A DNA stretch of 64,000 nt from Oryzicola mucosus. Its GTDB lineage: Bacteria; Pseudomonadota; Alphaproteobacteria; Rhizobiales; Rhizobiaceae. The notes beneath the pieces were generated by a model. That model saw only the letters and a program-made list of their open reading frames with translations. It was not told the origin of the DNA and ran no database searches. The position numbers were made by a program, and so were the translations under genes. Shown here one piece after another: positions 17,734 to 27,518 of the stretch. Location: contig NZ_JACVVX010000003.1 in assembly GCF_014534685.1 (NCBI RefSeq), positions 434,001 through 498,000 on the forward strand, given 5' to 3'. The number at the start of each line of letters is the position of its first letter. The first letter of the stretch is position 1.

Positions 17734-18690
17734 TCAGCCAGCGGCACTAGCCTTGTCAAGCGCCGCGATATCCGATTCGGATAGTTTGAGGTCAGCAGCT
17801 TTTGCGAAGCTTTCGACCTGCGCAACGCTTGTCGCGCTGGCAATCGGCGCCGTGACGCCCTTACGTGCGATCAGCCAGGCGAGCGCGACTTCGGCCGGCT
17901 CGACGGCATGCCCAGCAGACACTGCGTCGAGCGCGTCGAGAATCGCGAGGCCGCGCGGCGTCAGATATTTGGCGGCACCTTCGCCGCGCTGGGATTTGCC
18001 GAGATCGGCTTTGGAACGATATTTGCCGGACAGGAAACCGGAGGCGACGCTGTAATAGGTCACCACGCCGATGTCTTCCTCGATGCACAGATCGCGCAAT
18101 GCCCCATCGAATTCAGCGCGATCGTAGAGATTGTAGCCGGGCTGGAGCACTTGATAGGCGGGCAAAGCCTTATCCTTGGCAACCGCTAGCGCCTCGCCCA
18201 ATTGTTCGGCGCTGAAATTGGAAGCGCCTATCGACCGTATCTTGCCTGCCTTGAGCAGCTTGTCATAGGCGCCAAGCGTCTCCTCATGCGGCGTGTTGTC
18301 GGGCCAGTGCGAGAAATAGAGGTCGATGACATCGGTCTTCAGCCGCGCTAGGGATTCGTCGGCCGCCTGGAGAATCCACTTCTCGGACAGTCCCTTTTTG
18401 CCGGGAATGCCGAGATCGGAACCGACCTTGGTGAAGATGACGACCTTGTCGCGCAAGCCCGGCCGGCTCTTCAGCCAGTTGCCGATGATCACCTCGGATT
18501 CGCCGCCCTTGTTGCCGGGCGCCCAGGACGAATAGACATCCGCCGTGTCGATGGCGTTGAAGCCACTGTCGACGAAGGCATCCAAGACGGAAAAGCTGGT
18601 CTTCTCATCCGCTGTCCAGCCGAAGACGTTGCCGCCGAGGACGAGCGGAGCAATATCGAGGCCGGTTTTTCCGAGGGGGCGTTTCAGCAT
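17734..18690 (-). CDS. Aldo/keto reductase
   Basis: A 318-residue NADPH-dependent oxidoreductase of the AKR superfamily. The active-site residues are visible: Asp in FNAIDTADVYSSW, Tyr in the same segment, Lys in KVVIFTKVGSD, and His in IDLYFSHWPD. The C-terminal part has a cofactor-binding pattern (IASATSVAQVE). I start at the ATG at 18690, behind AAAGGAAA; the frame is open back to 18735 but without a better start. It resembles general aldehyde reductases of the YajO/Tas type. The substrate is unknown. It shares strand with the MFS gene upstream, 147 bases away. Confidence 0.9.
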   Translation of the reverse strand: MLKRPLGKTGLDIAPLVLGGNVFGWTADEKTSFSVLDAFVDSGFNAIDTADVYSSWAPGNKGGESEVIIGNWLKSRPGLRDKVVIFTKVGSDLGIPGKKGLSEKWILQAADESLARLKTDVIDLYFSHWPDNTPHEETLGAYDKLLKAGKIRSIGASNFSAEQLGEALAVAKDKALPAYQVLQPGYNLYDRAEFDGALRDLCIEEDIGVVTYYSVASGFLSGKYRSKADLGKSQRGEGAAKYLTPRGLAILDALDAVSAGHAVEPAEVALAWLIARKGVTAPIASATSVAQVESFAKAADLKLSESDIAALDKASAAG

Positions 18691-18829
18691 ATGAGATTTC
18701 CTTTGCCTGTTCTGGCTTTGGCCAGCGACAATCAAGATAGGGACGCACAGGGGCGGGTCAAGGTTGGCTCACTGGCTTGAAGCGTGGCGCGGGAAAGACA
18801 TTCCATCGGAAGGCGTCACGCCTCCCGAT

Positions 18830-18856
18830 CCCAGCCGTCAGTCCTTGACGGCTGGG
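18830..18856 (-). promoter_or_regulatory. Hairpin overlapping the end of the MFS gene
   Basis: CCCAGCCGTC at 18830-18839 and GACGGCTGGG at 18847-18856 form a perfect 10-base-pair stem with a 7-base loop spanning the stop codon of the MFS transporter. On the minus strand no U-run follows, so it is not a standard Rho-independent terminator. It could stabilise the transporter mRNA 3' end. A smaller stem (GGCG/CGCC around 18812-18821) lies just downstream. Confidence 0.4.
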
Positions 18857-20172
18857 CGAGCGCTCAGCCAGACCGCGAGCATGGTGCAGATGGCACCCGA
18901 GAGCAGATAGCCGCCAGCGGCCAGAAGGCCGAATTCGGTGGAGAGCAGGAGAGCCGCCAGCGGTGCGAAACCCGCTCCGAACAGCCATGCAAGATCGCTC
19001 GTGATCGCAGAGCCCGTGTATCGATAAGTTTTTGAGAACCCCGCCGCCACGACGCCCGAGGACTGTCCGAACGACAGGCCGAGCAGAATGAAGCCGAGCA
19101 CCATGAACACGGTCTCGCCAACCGGCCCGCCGTCAAGCAGTTGCGGCGCGAAACCGCTGAAGGCGGCAATCGCCACCGCCGTGCCGATGAGAAGGGAGCG
19201 ACGCCCGACGCGATCGGCAATGATGCCCGATGCCACGATGGCCGCCAGCCCGAAGAAGGCGCTGACGGTTTCGATGACCAGAAAGCGCGCAATCTCTTCC
19301 GAGGTGAACAGGAAGACCCAGGACAGCGGGAACACCGTGACCATGTGGAACAGGGCAAAGCTTGCCAGCGGCGCGAAGGCGCCGATGAGAACGGTTCGTC
19401 CTTCCATGCGGAAAGTGTCGAAAACCCGCATCGGCATCAGTTCGCGGTTGGCGAACATGTCGGCATATTCCGGCGTCGAAACCATGCGAAGGCGGGCGAA
19501 CAGCGCCACCACGTTGATCGCGAAGGCGACGAAGAACGGGTACCGCCAACCCCAGTCGAAAAAGTCCTGCGCTGAAAGATTGCCGACGAAAAAGGCAAAA
19601 AGTGCGCTCGCGACGATGAGGCCCGCGGGGGCGCCGAGTTGCGGGATCATCGCATACCAGCCGCGCTTTTCCTTCGGCGCATAGAGCGCGAGCAGCGAAG
19701 CCAGCCCGTCCCAGGTGCCGCCAAGCGCTATGCCCTGCAACATGCGGGCAATTGCCAGAAGCCATACGGCGGCGATGCCGATGCGCTCATAGCCGGGCAG
19801 GAACGCGATGGCCACGGTCGCCGTGCCGAGCAAGAAAAGCGCGGTGATCATCTTGGCGCCTTTGCCATAGGCTCGGTCGACCGCCATAAAGATCGCAGTA
19901 CCGATTGGCCGAACGACGAAGGCGAGCGCGAAGATGCCAAAGGAATAGAGCGTACCGGTCAGGGCATCGACATAAGGAAAGACGAGTCGGGGGAAGACGA
20001 CTACCGAGGCAATGGCATATACGAAGAAGTCGAAGAACTCCGACGTGCGGCCGATGAACACTCCGACGGCGATTTCGCCGGGTGCGATGGAGCCGTGGCT
20101 GCCGATATGTCCGTCCCGGACTTCCGGGCCGAGATTATCGGATATAGGGTGTGTTGCCGAGGGTTGCGTCAT
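18838..20172 (-). CDS. MFS transporter, metabolite:H+ symporter (MHS) family
   Basis: A 444-residue inner-membrane transporter with about 12 predicted helices. The MHS-type N-terminus (VGVFIGRTSEFFDFFVYAIAS), RPIGTAIF, and the cytoplasmic loop RVGRRSLLIG with the major-facilitator pattern are present. Relatives carry organic acids and amino acid derivatives such as shikimate, alpha-ketoglutarate or proline betaine with protons; the substrate here is unknown. The gene is divergent from cyoA, and the intergenic region is 181 bases. Confidence 0.88.
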   Translation of the reverse strand: MTQPSATHPISDNLGPEVRDGHIGSHGSIAPGEIAVGVFIGRTSEFFDFFVYAIASVVVFPRLVFPYVDALTGTLYSFGIFALAFVVRPIGTAIFMAVDRAYGKGAKMITALFLLGTATVAIAFLPGYERIGIAAVWLLAIARMLQGIALGGTWDGLASLLALYAPKEKRGWYAMIPQLGAPAGLIVASALFAFFVGNLSAQDFFDWGWRYPFFVAFAINVVALFARLRMVSTPEYADMFANRELMPMRVFDTFRMEGRTVLIGAFAPLASFALFHMVTVFPLSWVFLFTSEEIARFLVIETVSAFFGLAAIVASGIIADRVGRRSLLIGTAVAIAAFSGFAPQLLDGGPVGETVFMVLGFILLGLSFGQSSGVVAAGFSKTYRYTGSAITSDLAWLFGAGFAPLAALLLSTEFGLLAAGGYLLSGAICTMLAVWLSARPAVKD

Positions 20173-20270
20173 GGTCGCTTTGCAAAACAGGGAATTTCCC
20201 GATCAAGCCCACTCTAGCGGACAAAATCGCGCTGGTCGTGGGACTTATGCGCGTGAGCATACAATAGAGG

Positions 20271-20291
20271 CATTGGGCAAATTGTCCAATG
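20271..20291. promoter_or_regulatory. 21-base inverted repeat upstream of cyoA
   Basis: CATTGGGCAA at 20271-20280 and TTGTCCAATG at 20282-20291 are inverted repeats with one mismatch around a single central A. The element is in the MFS/cyoA divergent region, 63 bases before the predicted cyoA start. A possible -10 (TACAAT, 20260-20265) lies just before it, so a bound factor could block cyo transcription. It does not match the FNR box (TTGAT-N4-ATCAA); the cognate regulator is unknown. Confidence 0.5.
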
Positions 20292-20353
20292 TGTCTGAAA
20301 GGCTGCGGGGGATAGGACAGCGCATCGACCATAATCCGTGCGGACCCATTGCG

Positions 20354-21526
20354 TTGACTCGTTTCAAATATTTTCTGCTTCTGCCGCTGGCTGTGATGCT
20401 CAGCGGGTGCAACCTCGTGGTGCTGAGGCCTTCGGGGGACGTTGCCAGTCAGCAGGCCAATCTTATCGTCATCTCGACGGTTCTGATGCTGATCATCATC
20501 GTGCCGGTGATGTTTCTCACCGTCTTTTTCGCCTGGCGCTATCGCGCCGGCAACAAGGAGGCGAAGTACGAGCCGGACTGGGACCACTCCACCCATCTGG
20601 AATTGGTGATCTGGGCGGCGCCGCTCCTCATCATCATCTGTCTCGGCGCGCTGACATGGATGTGGACGCATTTGCTCGATCCCTATCGCCCACTCAGTCG
20701 CATCGCGGAAGGCCAGCCGATAGAGGATGCCGGAGATCCGCTCGAAGTGCAGGTGACCGCGCTCGACTGGAAATGGCTGTTCATCTATCCCGAATACGGC
20801 ATCGCATCGGTCAACGAACTGGCGGCGCCGGTCAACCGGCCGGTCCGGTTCCGGATCACCTCGTCCTCGGTGATGAACTCGTTCTACATCCCTGCCCTCG
20901 CCGGACAGATTTATGCGATGCCGGGCATGGAAACGACGCTGCATGGCGTCATCAACAAGCCCGGCGAATACACCGGCTTCTCCGCCAACTACAGCGGCGA
21001 CGGCTTTTCCGGCATGCATTTCGCCTTCCACGGCCTGGAAACCGCCGCTTTCGACACATGGGTCGCCGACACCAGGGCTGAAACCGGCGCACTCGACCGG
21101 ACTTCCTATCAAGAACTGGCCAAGCCCAGCGAAAACGTACCCGTGCAGAAGTTCGGCACGGTCGAAAACAATCTCTTCCGCTTCATTCGCGACCGCTGCG
21201 TCGAGCCCGGCAAGATGTGCATGGATGAAATGATGGCTATCGACCGCAATGGCGGTCTCGGTCTCGCCGGCGTCAACCTGCTGCAGCAGCCCATGGTAGG
21301 CGACACGGCGGTGCGAACGGCCCTGTTCGGCCTCAAATCAAATATCGTCACCGGCATCTGCACGATCGAGGAACAGGAAGCCGTCGCCGACGTCGGTATC
21401 GCCATAGGCAAGCCGGTCAATCCCGATCCGCTGGTCGGCGCCGGTCTCGCGCGCCGCAGCTTCCTGCCGTTCCGTGCACCGATGCTCGACGCACAGTTGC
21501 AGTTCAGCCGGCCGTCAGGCTCCTGA
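20354..21526 (+). CDS. cyoA: Cytochrome bo3 ubiquinol oxidase subunit II
   Basis: Subunit II of the proton-pumping quinol oxidase. The first residues ([16 protein letters not shown]) form a lipoprotein signal with an LSGC lipobox, and two membrane helices follow ([19 protein letters not shown] and [18 protein letters not shown]). The periplasmic cupredoxin domain lacks the Cys/His ligands of the Cu-A site, as expected for a quinol rather than cytochrome c oxidase. I chose the TTG at 20354, giving 390 residues; the open frame goes back to 20012 but overlaps the divergent MFS gene, and no good ribosome-binding site marks the true start. First gene of cyoABCD. Confidence 0.93.
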   Translation: MTRFKYFLLLPLAVMLSGCNLVVLRPSGDVASQQANLIVISTVLMLIIIVPVMFLTVFFAWRYRAGNKEAKYEPDWDHSTHLELVIWAAPLLIIICLGALTWMWTHLLDPYRPLSRIAEGQPIEDAGDPLEVQVTALDWKWLFIYPEYGIASVNELAAPVNRPVRFRITSSSVMNSFYIPALAGQIYAMPGMETTLHGVINKPGEYTGFSANYSGDGFSGMHFAFHGLETAAFDTWVADTRAETGALDRTSYQELAKPSENVPVQKFGTVENNLFRFIRDRCVEPGKMCMDEMMAIDRNGGLGLAGVNLLQQPMVGDTAVRTALFGLKSNIVTGICTIEEQEAVADVGIAIGKPVNPDPLVGAGLARRSFLPFRAPMLDAQLQFSRPSGS

Positions 21527-21534
21527 GGACTCCG

Positions 21535-23532
21535 ATGTCTGAAAATTTGATCAAAATGATCTTCGGCCGACTGACTTTGGAGTCTTTTCCGCTCCACGAG
21601 CCCATTGTCGTGGTCACCTTCGCTGTGGTCGCACTGATGGGCATGGCCGTTCTGGGCGCGATCACCTATTTCCGCCTTTGGGGCTATCTGTGGCGCGAGT
21701 GGTTCACCACCGTCGACCATAAGCGCATCGGCATCATGTACATGATCCTCGGCATCATCATGCTGCTGCGCGGTTTCGCCGACGCCATCATGATGCGGCT
21801 GCAGCAGGCCATGGCCTTCAACGGGTCGGAAGGCTATCTCAACGCCCACCACTACGACCAGATCTTCACCGCGCACGGCGTGATCATGATCTTCTTCGTC
21901 GCCATGCCGCTGGTGACGGGCCTGATGAACTATGTCGTGCCGCTGCAGATCGGCGCGCGCGACGTTGCGTTCCCCTTCCTCAACAATTTCAGCTTCTGGA
22001 TGACCGTCGGTGGCGCCGTTCTGGTGATGATGTCGCTTTTCGTCGGAGAGTTCGCGCGTACGGGTTGGCTTGCCTATCCACCGCTGTCGGGGGCGGAAGC
22101 CAGTCCGGGCGTCGGCGTCGACTATTACATATGGGCCTTGCAGGTGGCCGGCGTGGGCACGACTTTGTCCGGCATCAACCTGATCTGTACCATCGTCAAG
22201 ATGCGCGCGCCCGGCATGGCGATGATGAAGATGCCGGTCTTCACCTGGACATCGCTGTGCACCAACGTGCTGATCGTCGCGACCTTCCCAGTGCTCACCG
22301 CCACCTTGGTTCTGTTGTCGCTCGACCGCTACGTCGGTACGAACTTCTTTACCAACGACCTCGGCGGCAATCCGATGATGTATGTGAACCTCATCTGGAT
22401 CTGGGGCCACCCGGAGGTCTACATCCTCATTCTGCCGGCCTTCGGCATTTTCTCGGAAGTCGCCTCGACCTTCTCGGGCAAGCGGCTGTTCGGCTACACT
22501 TCGATGGTTTACGCCACGGTCGTCATCACCATCCTGTCCTATCTGGTCTGGCTCCACCACTTCTTCACCATGGGTTCGGGTGCCAGCGTCAACTCCTTCT
22601 TCGGCATCACCACCATGATCATCTCGATCCCGACGGGAGCGAAGATTTTCAACTGGCTGTTCACGATGTATCGCGGGCGCATTCGCTTCGAATTGCCGAT
22701 GATGTGGACCATAGCCTTCATGCTGACCTTCACCATCGGCGGCATGACGGGTGTGCTGCTGGCCGTGCCGCCAGCGGACTTCGTTCTGCACAACTCGCTG
22801 TTCCTCGTCGCGCACTTCCACAACGTCATCATCGGCGGCGTTCTCTACGGCCTGTTCGCCGGTATCACCTTCTGGTGGCCGAAGGCGTTCGGCTTCAAGC
22901 TCGATCCGTTCTGGGGCAAGGTCTCGTTCTGGCTGTGGGTGGTCGGTTTCTTCTTCGCCTTCATGCCGCTCTATGTTCTCGGCCTGATGGGCGTCACCCG
23001 CCGCCTGCGCGTGTTCGACGATCCGTCGTTGCAGATCTGGTTCTGGCTGGCAGGCTTCGGCGCCTTCCTGATCTTCTGCGGCATCGGGGCCATGCTGGTG
23101 CAGTTCGCCGTCAGCATCATGCGTCGCGAGCAACTGCGCGACACCACCGGCGACCCGTGGGACGGGCGCACACTGGAATGGGCGACTTCCTCGCCGCCGC
23201 CGGATTACAACTTCGCCTTCACCCCGGTCGTCTATGACAATGACGCCTGGTGGGACATGAAAAAACGTGGCTACGAGCGTCCGATGGATGGTTTCAAGCC
23301 CATCCACATGCCCAAAAATACCGGTGTCGGCGTTGTCATCGCCGGTCTCAGCGTGGCGCTGTCGGTCGGCCTGATCTGGTACATCTGGTGGCTCGCTGCG
23401 GTCTGCTTCGTCGCAATCCTTGCGGTCGCCATCAGCCACACGTTCAACTACGACCGCGACTTCCACATCGAGGCCGACGAAGTCACGCGGACCGAAGGCG
23501 CGCGCACCAAGCTGCTCGCGGCAGGTGAGTAA
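21535..23532 (+). CDS. cyoB: Cytochrome bo3 ubiquinol oxidase subunit I
   Basis: A 665-residue catalytic subunit, normal for CyoB, with about 15 membrane helices. The heme and copper ligands are recognisable: His in [15 protein letters not shown], the Cu-B His-Tyr pair in [15 protein letters not shown], two further Cu-B His in LHHFFTMG, and the heme His pair in [11 protein letters not shown]. It reduces oxygen to water with electrons from ubiquinol and pumps protons. It begins 8 bases after cyoA and ends 4 bases before cyoC, in one operon. Confidence 0.97.
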   Translation: MSENLIKMIFGRLTLESFPLHEPIVVVTFAVVALMGMAVLGAITYFRLWGYLWREWFTTVDHKRIGIMYMILGIIMLLRGFADAIMMRLQQAMAFNGSEGYLNAHHYDQIFTAHGVIMIFFVAMPLVTGLMNYVVPLQIGARDVAFPFLNNFSFWMTVGGAVLVMMSLFVGEFARTGWLAYPPLSGAEASPGVGVDYYIWALQVAGVGTTLSGINLICTIVKMRAPGMAMMKMPVFTWTSLCTNVLIVATFPVLTATLVLLSLDRYVGTNFFTNDLGGNPMMYVNLIWIWGHPEVYILILPAFGIFSEVASTFSGKRLFGYTSMVYATVVITILSYLVWLHHFFTMGSGASVNSFFGITTMIISIPTGAKIFNWLFTMYRGRIRFELPMMWTIAFMLTFTIGGMTGVLLAVPPADFVLHNSLFLVAHFHNVIIGGVLYGLFAGITFWWPKAFGFKLDPFWGKVSFWLWVVGFFFAFMPLYVLGLMGVTRRLRVFDDPSLQIWFWLAGFGAFLIFCGIGAMLVQFAVSIMRREQLRDTTGDPWDGRTLEWATSSPPPDYNFAFTPVVYDNDAWWDMKKRGYERPMDGFKPIHMPKNTGVGVVIAGLSVALSVGLIWYIWWLAAVCFVAILAVAISHTFNYDRDFHIEADEVTRTEGARTKLLAAGE

Positions 23533-23536
23533 GACA

Positions 23537-24169
23537 ATGACAGCATCCATCCCAGCATCGGCCAACGACAAGAAGCCGGTCTTCTACCAGCGGGAAGAGC
23601 ACGGTCACGCCGAAGGTGGCAGCACCATGCTCGGTTTCTGGATCTATCTGATGAGCGACTGTCTCATCTTCGCGGTGCTGTTCGCCACCTACGGCGTGCT
23701 TGGAGCGAACTATGCCGCCGGCCCCGCCCCCAAGGACCTGTTCGATCTGAACCTCGTGGCGCTCAACACCGCCATGCTGCTGTTCTCGTCGATCACCTAC
23801 GGCTTTGCCATGCTTGAGATGGTCAAGGGCAACCAGAAAACCACGCTGATTTGGTTGGCCGTGACGGGCTTGTTCGGCCTAGCCTTCCTGGGCATCGAAC
23901 TTTATGAGTTCCACCACCTGATCGAAATCGGCGCCACGCCGCAGCGCAGCGCTTTCCTGTCGGCCTTCTTCACGCTGGTCGGCACGCACGGGCTGCATGT
24001 TACCTTCGGCATCATCTGGCTGGTGACGTTGATGGTTCAGGTCAGTCGTCGCGGGCTGATCGAGGCAAACAAGCGCCGGCTGATGTGCCTGAGCATGTTC
24101 TGGCACTTCCTCGATGTGATCTGGATCGGGGTTTTCACCTTCGTTTATCTGATGGGGATGCTGAGATGA
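23537..24169 (+). CDS. cyoC: Cytochrome bo3 ubiquinol oxidase subunit III
   Basis: A 210-residue membrane subunit with five predicted helices, typical of CyoC ([20 protein letters not shown] at the start; [15 protein letters not shown] late). It supports assembly and stability of the oxidase. The ATG at 23537 gives the normal length; the longer open frame back to 23420 lies inside cyoB. The stop overlaps the start of cyoD as ATGA. Confidence 0.95.
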   Translation: MTASIPASANDKKPVFYQREEHGHAEGGSTMLGFWIYLMSDCLIFAVLFATYGVLGANYAAGPAPKDLFDLNLVALNTAMLLFSSITYGFAMLEMVKGNQKTTLIWLAVTGLFGLAFLGIELYEFHHLIEIGATPQRSAFLSAFFTLVGTHGLHVTFGIIWLVTLMVQVSRRGLIEANKRRLMCLSMFWHFLDVIWIGVFTFVYLMGMLR

Positions 24170-24552
24170 GCGGCGCCAACACAAAAGCCCACGTCCCGAC
24201 CGCGCCTCACGACGATCATGACGATCACTCGCACGGATCGATGCGCAGCTATCTGATCGGCTTTCTCCTGTCGGTCGTGCTGACCGCCATTCCGTTCTGG
24301 CTGGTCATGAACGGCGTTCTCGACAGCAAGATGGTCACCGCCATTGTGATCATGGCCTTCGCCATCGTGCAGATTTTCGTGCATATGATCTATTTCCTGC
24401 ACATGAACGCGCGGTCGGAACAGGGCTGGACGATGATGGCGCTGATCTTCACGCTGATCGTAGTGGTCATCGCGCTGAGCGGCTCGCTTTGGGTCATGTA
24501 CCACCTCAATGCCAACATGATGCCGGTCCACGACATGCAGCAGATGCCGTGA
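24166..24552 (+). CDS. cyoD: Cytochrome bo3 ubiquinol oxidase subunit IV
   Basis: A 128-residue protein with a His-rich N-terminus ([10 protein letters not shown]) and three membrane helices, fitting CyoD. The conserved [14 protein letters not shown] segment is present. It assists assembly of the Cu-B site of subunit I. Both ends overlap neighbours (ATGA with cyoC and GTGA with the SURF1 gene), showing tight translational coupling. Confidence 0.94.
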   Translation: MSGANTKAHVPTAPHDDHDDHSHGSMRSYLIGFLLSVVLTAIPFWLVMNGVLDSKMVTAIVIMAFAIVQIFVHMIYFLHMNARSEQGWTMMALIFTLIVVVIALSGSLWVMYHLNANMMPVHDMQQMP

Positions 24553-25328
24553 CCAACACCGCGAAGCCCAGGCGCTCTTTTGCCTTTCTGTTGGTGGCAA
24601 TTTGCGCCGCGCTGGTGAGTGCTGTGCTGCTGGCTTCCCTTGGTGTCTGGCAGATCGAGCGGCTGCGGTGGAAGGAAGCGTTGATCGCGCGTGTCGAGCA
24701 GCGCGTCGGCGCAGAGCCTGTCGCGGCGCCGGGGCAAGCCGACTGGAGCGGCATCAGGCGTGACGGGAGCGAGTATCTTCGCGTTCAACTCCAAGGCCGC
24801 TTTCTCAACGACCGGGAGACGCTGACCCAGGCGGTGACGGGCCTCGGCGGCGGTTACTGGGTGTTGACGCCCTTCTTGACCGATGGGGGCTTTACCGTGC
24901 TGGTCAATCGCGGCTTCGTACCACCTGACAGGCGCGACCCCTCCTCGCGGCCCTCCGGCCAGATCGAAGGCGCCACCAGCGTGACCGGCCTGCTGCGCCT
25001 CACCGAGCCAGGCGGCGGTTTCCTGCGCAACAACGACCCCGCAGCCGACCGCTGGTATTCGCGCGATGTCGAGGAAATTGGCGCCAAGCGCGGCCTCGGC
25101 CAGACCGCTCCCTATTTTATCGATGCCGATGCCACGCCGAACATCGGCGGCTGGCCGGTCGGCGGCCTCACTAAGATCACGTTCAACAATCACCACCTCA
25201 TCTATGCCTTCACCTGGTTCGGCCTGGCCTTGATGGCGCTGGGAGCTGTTTGGATGCTGTTGCGCGACCGGCTCGGCAAACGATCTGCGAAGCGCGACGC
25301 CGGCCAGCCCCGGACGGCGGTCTCGTGA
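24549..25328 (+). CDS. SURF1-family oxidase assembly protein
   Basis: A 259-residue SURF1 protein: an N-terminal membrane helix (FAFLLVAICAALVSAVLLASLGVWQ), a periplasmic domain with the family's VLVNRGFVP and NNHHLIYAFTWF segments, and a second helix near the C-terminus. SURF1 helps deliver heme to heme-copper oxidases. The GTG start overlaps the cyoD stop, so this is the quinol-oxidase-dedicated SURF1 paralogue (Surf1q in Paracoccus terminology), which is inference from the operon. Confidence 0.93.
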   Translation: MTNTAKPRRSFAFLLVAICAALVSAVLLASLGVWQIERLRWKEALIARVEQRVGAEPVAAPGQADWSGIRRDGSEYLRVQLQGRFLNDRETLTQAVTGLGGGYWVLTPFLTDGGFTVLVNRGFVPPDRRDPSSRPSGQIEGATSVTGLLRLTEPGGGFLRNNDPAADRWYSRDVEEIGAKRGLGQTAPYFIDADATPNIGGWPVGGLTKITFNNHHLIYAFTWFGLALMALGAVWMLLRDRLGKRSAKRDAGQPRTAVS

Positions 25329-25366
25329 TCACGCCTAGCACCCCTCAGGATCGGCTGGTGTGACCG

Positions 25367-26641
25367 ATGTCAGCCCAGGAGACTACAAACCGCAAGAATC
25401 TGCTTCTGCTGGTCCAGCTTCGCTGGCTCGCCGTTGTCGGCCAGGTCATTACGATCCTGATCGTCCATTTTCAGATGGGGGTGGATATTCCCCTCGCCCA
25501 GATGACGGGGATCGTCGCCTGTCTGCTTGTGCTGAACCTCGCCACCTTGCTTCGGCTCAACAGTGATCGCGATGTCACTCAGGCTGAGCTGTTTATCGAA
25601 CTCATCCTCGATGTAGCAGCACTAACCGCTCAGCTCTATTTGAGCGGCGGTGCGGCCAACCCCTTCGTTTCGCTCTATCTGCTCCAGATCACGCTCGGCT
25701 CGACCTTGCTCGACACGCGTTCGACATGGGCTTTGGTCGCCTTTGCCAGCCTATGCTTTCTGCTGCTGATGCGCTTTAACCAGCCTCTGGTGCTCCCGAA
25801 CCTCGAAGACGGCGGATTTCTGACTCGCTATATTCAGGGCGCTTTCGTCAGCTTCCTGCTCGCAGCCATCCTGCTCGTTCTGTTCATCACCCGAATCTCG
25901 AGGAATCTGCGGGAGCGCGATGCGCATCTGGCTGACTTGCGACAACAGTCGGCCGAGGAGGATCACATCGTTCGCATGGGGCTTCTTGCTTCCGGTGCCG
26001 CGCATGAGCTTGGCACGCCGCTCGCGACCGTCTCGGTCATCCTCAATGACTGGCGGCGCATGCCCAAATTCAAGAAGGATGCCGAACTCATAGAGGATAT
26101 CCGCGAGATGCAGGCGCAACTCGACCGCTGCAAGCAGATCGTCACTGGCATCCTCATGTCCTCCGGCGAAACGCGTGGCGAAGGGACAATTCGCACCACG
26201 ATACGTGACTTTTTCGATGAGACGGTGGTAGATTGGCTCGCCAGCCGGTCGCCAGCGACGTTCGACTATAACAACGCCCTCGTTCCGGACACCGCCATCG
26301 TCTTCGATGCGGCACTGAAGCAGGTCGTTTTCAATTTGTTCGACAACGCGTTCGAGGCTTCGCCAAACTGGGTGGGCCTGTCCGTCACCCGGCAGGAGGA
26401 CAAGCTGGTCACTATCGTCAGGGATGCGGGTCCAGGGTTCAGCCCGGATATGCTGGACACGCTGGGAACGCCCTATCAGTCGAGCAAGAACCGGCCGGGC
26501 AGCGGACTTGGCCTGTTTCTCGTCGTGAACGCAGTGCGAAAACTCGGAGGAACCGTGGTCGCGGCGAACAATCCGGGCAAGGGTGCGTCTGTGACCTTGA
26601 CGCTCCCGCTGACAACCTTGTCACCTGAGGGAATTGCATGA
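25367..26641 (+). CDS. regB: RegB/PrrB/ActS redox sensor histidine kinase
   Basis: A 424-residue membrane kinase. The N-terminal half has six predicted helices with the GGAANPF ubiquinone-binding motif of RegB proteins. The H-box is HELGTPLATVS, a redox-type cysteine follows in QLDRCKQIVTG, and the ATPase domain has NAFEASP, RDAGPGF and GSGLGLFLVVN. In this family oxidised quinone and the cysteine damp the kinase, so it activates its partner under reducing or low-oxygen conditions. It lies 38 bases behind SURF1 and overlaps the response regulator (ATGA). Its closeness to a quinol oxidase operon is functionally apt. Confidence 0.95.
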   Translation: MSAQETTNRKNLLLLVQLRWLAVVGQVITILIVHFQMGVDIPLAQMTGIVACLLVLNLATLLRLNSDRDVTQAELFIELILDVAALTAQLYLSGGAANPFVSLYLLQITLGSTLLDTRSTWALVAFASLCFLLLMRFNQPLVLPNLEDGGFLTRYIQGAFVSFLLAAILLVLFITRISRNLRERDAHLADLRQQSAEEDHIVRMGLLASGAAHELGTPLATVSVILNDWRRMPKFKKDAELIEDIREMQAQLDRCKQIVTGILMSSGETRGEGTIRTTIRDFFDETVVDWLASRSPATFDYNNALVPDTAIVFDAALKQVVFNLFDNAFEASPNWVGLSVTRQEDKLVTIVRDAGPGFSPDMLDTLGTPYQSSKNRPGSGLGLFLVVNAVRKLGGTVVAANNPGKGASVTLTLPLTTLSPEGIA

Positions 26642-27171
26642 CGAACGACCGCCCCCTGCTGATCCTGGAAGACGATGCAGCCTTTGCCCGCACGCTGAAA
26701 CGCTCATTCGAACGTCGCGGTTATGAAGTGATGGTCTGCGAAGGGCTGGAACAGCTTTCCGAAACGCTGAAGAACAGCAAGCCCGGCTACGCAGTCGTCG
26801 ATCTCAAGCTCGGAACCGGCTCAGGCCTCAAGGGCGTCAAGATGTTGCACGAGCACGATCCTGAGATGCGGATCGTGGTTTTGACTGGTTTCGCCAGTAT
26901 CGCCACTGCGGTGGAGGCGATCAAACTGGGTGCATCGCACTATCTGGCAAAACCCTCCAATACCGATGATATCGAAGCCGCCTTCGGCAAGTCTAGTGGC
27001 GATGCCGAGGTGCCGCTGACCAAGCGCCAGACCTCGATCAAGATGCTGGAGTGGGAGCGCATCCACGAGACGCTTGTCGAAAACGACTTCAACATCTCCG
27101 CGACCGCGCGCCATCTCGGCATGCATCGCCGGACCCTTGCCCGGAAGCTGGAGAAGCGCCGTGTCAACTGA
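26638..27171 (+). CDS. regA: RegA/PrrA/ActR response regulator
   Basis: A 177-residue regulator with an N-terminal receiver (acidic pair in LILEDDAAF, phosphoacceptor Asp in AVVDLKLGTGSG, Lys in YLAKPSN) and a C-terminal Fis-type helix-turn-helix (NISATARHLGMHRRTLARKL). This linker and HTH are near-invariant in RegA/ActR proteins. It controls respiration, nitrogen and carbon fixation genes by redox state. It overlaps regB by 4 bases and the next small gene by 11. Confidence 0.96.
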   Translation: MTNDRPLLILEDDAAFARTLKRSFERRGYEVMVCEGLEQLSETLKNSKPGYAVVDLKLGTGSGLKGVKMLHEHDPEMRIVVLTGFASIATAVEAIKLGASHYLAKPSNTDDIEAAFGKSSGDAEVPLTKRQTSIKMLEWERIHETLVENDFNISATARHLGMHRRTLARKLEKRRVN

Positions 27172-27508
27172 CAGGAACAATATCGTCGCCCGGACCGAGG
27201 GCGTGGAAGACGACTCCCAGTTGCTTGAGCAGGTCGAGGCGCATATGCGCGCCACCCTCATGAACGAAGCGTGCGATATGATGCGGCGCACGGGACTGCC
27301 TGCGATGACGGTGCTTCGGCTGGCGGCCACCGCGATGGGTTCGATCTATCGCGAAATGGCGGACGAACATCTGCAGGGGATCTGCGAATGCGGCTGGCAG
27401 CCGGACGAAACCAGCGAACTGCGCGAACTTTGCCAGGCATTGATGGAAAAGACCTGCCAGCGCGCTCTTCCCGACCTGGCCGCCATGCACGTTGCTGGCA
27501 GCGCCTAA
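27161..27508 (+). CDS. Small conserved-looking hypothetical protein behind regA
   Basis: A 115-residue soluble protein, predicted mostly helical and acidic (EDDSQLLEQVEAHM, ETSELRELCQALMEKTC). No catalytic motif or membrane helix is visible, and I do not recognise the family. The start is probably GTG at 27161, with GGAG 8 bases upstream, so the gene overlaps regA by 11 bases and is likely cotranscribed. The frame continues open to 27074, inside regA, but has no better start. Two cysteines in GICECGW are a notable feature beside a redox regulator; any redox role is speculation. Confidence 0.65.
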   Translation: MSTDRNNIVARTEGVEDDSQLLEQVEAHMRATLMNEACDMMRRTGLPAMTVLRLAATAMGSIYREMADEHLQGICECGWQPDETSELRELCQALMEKTCQRALPDLAAMHVAGSA

Positions 27509-27518
27509 ACATCGCTGC

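Noticed and set aside
20012-20353. N-terminal extension of CyoA back to 20012
   Set aside because: It would put 114 residues before the lipoprotein signal and overlap the divergent MFS gene; subunit II proteins begin just before the lipobox.
21109-23571. 820-residue open frame on the minus strand opposite cyoB
   Set aside because: It is antisense to cyoB, which has all heme and copper ligands; the frame is extremely rich in Glu, Asp, Arg and His, as expected from the antisense of a membrane protein.
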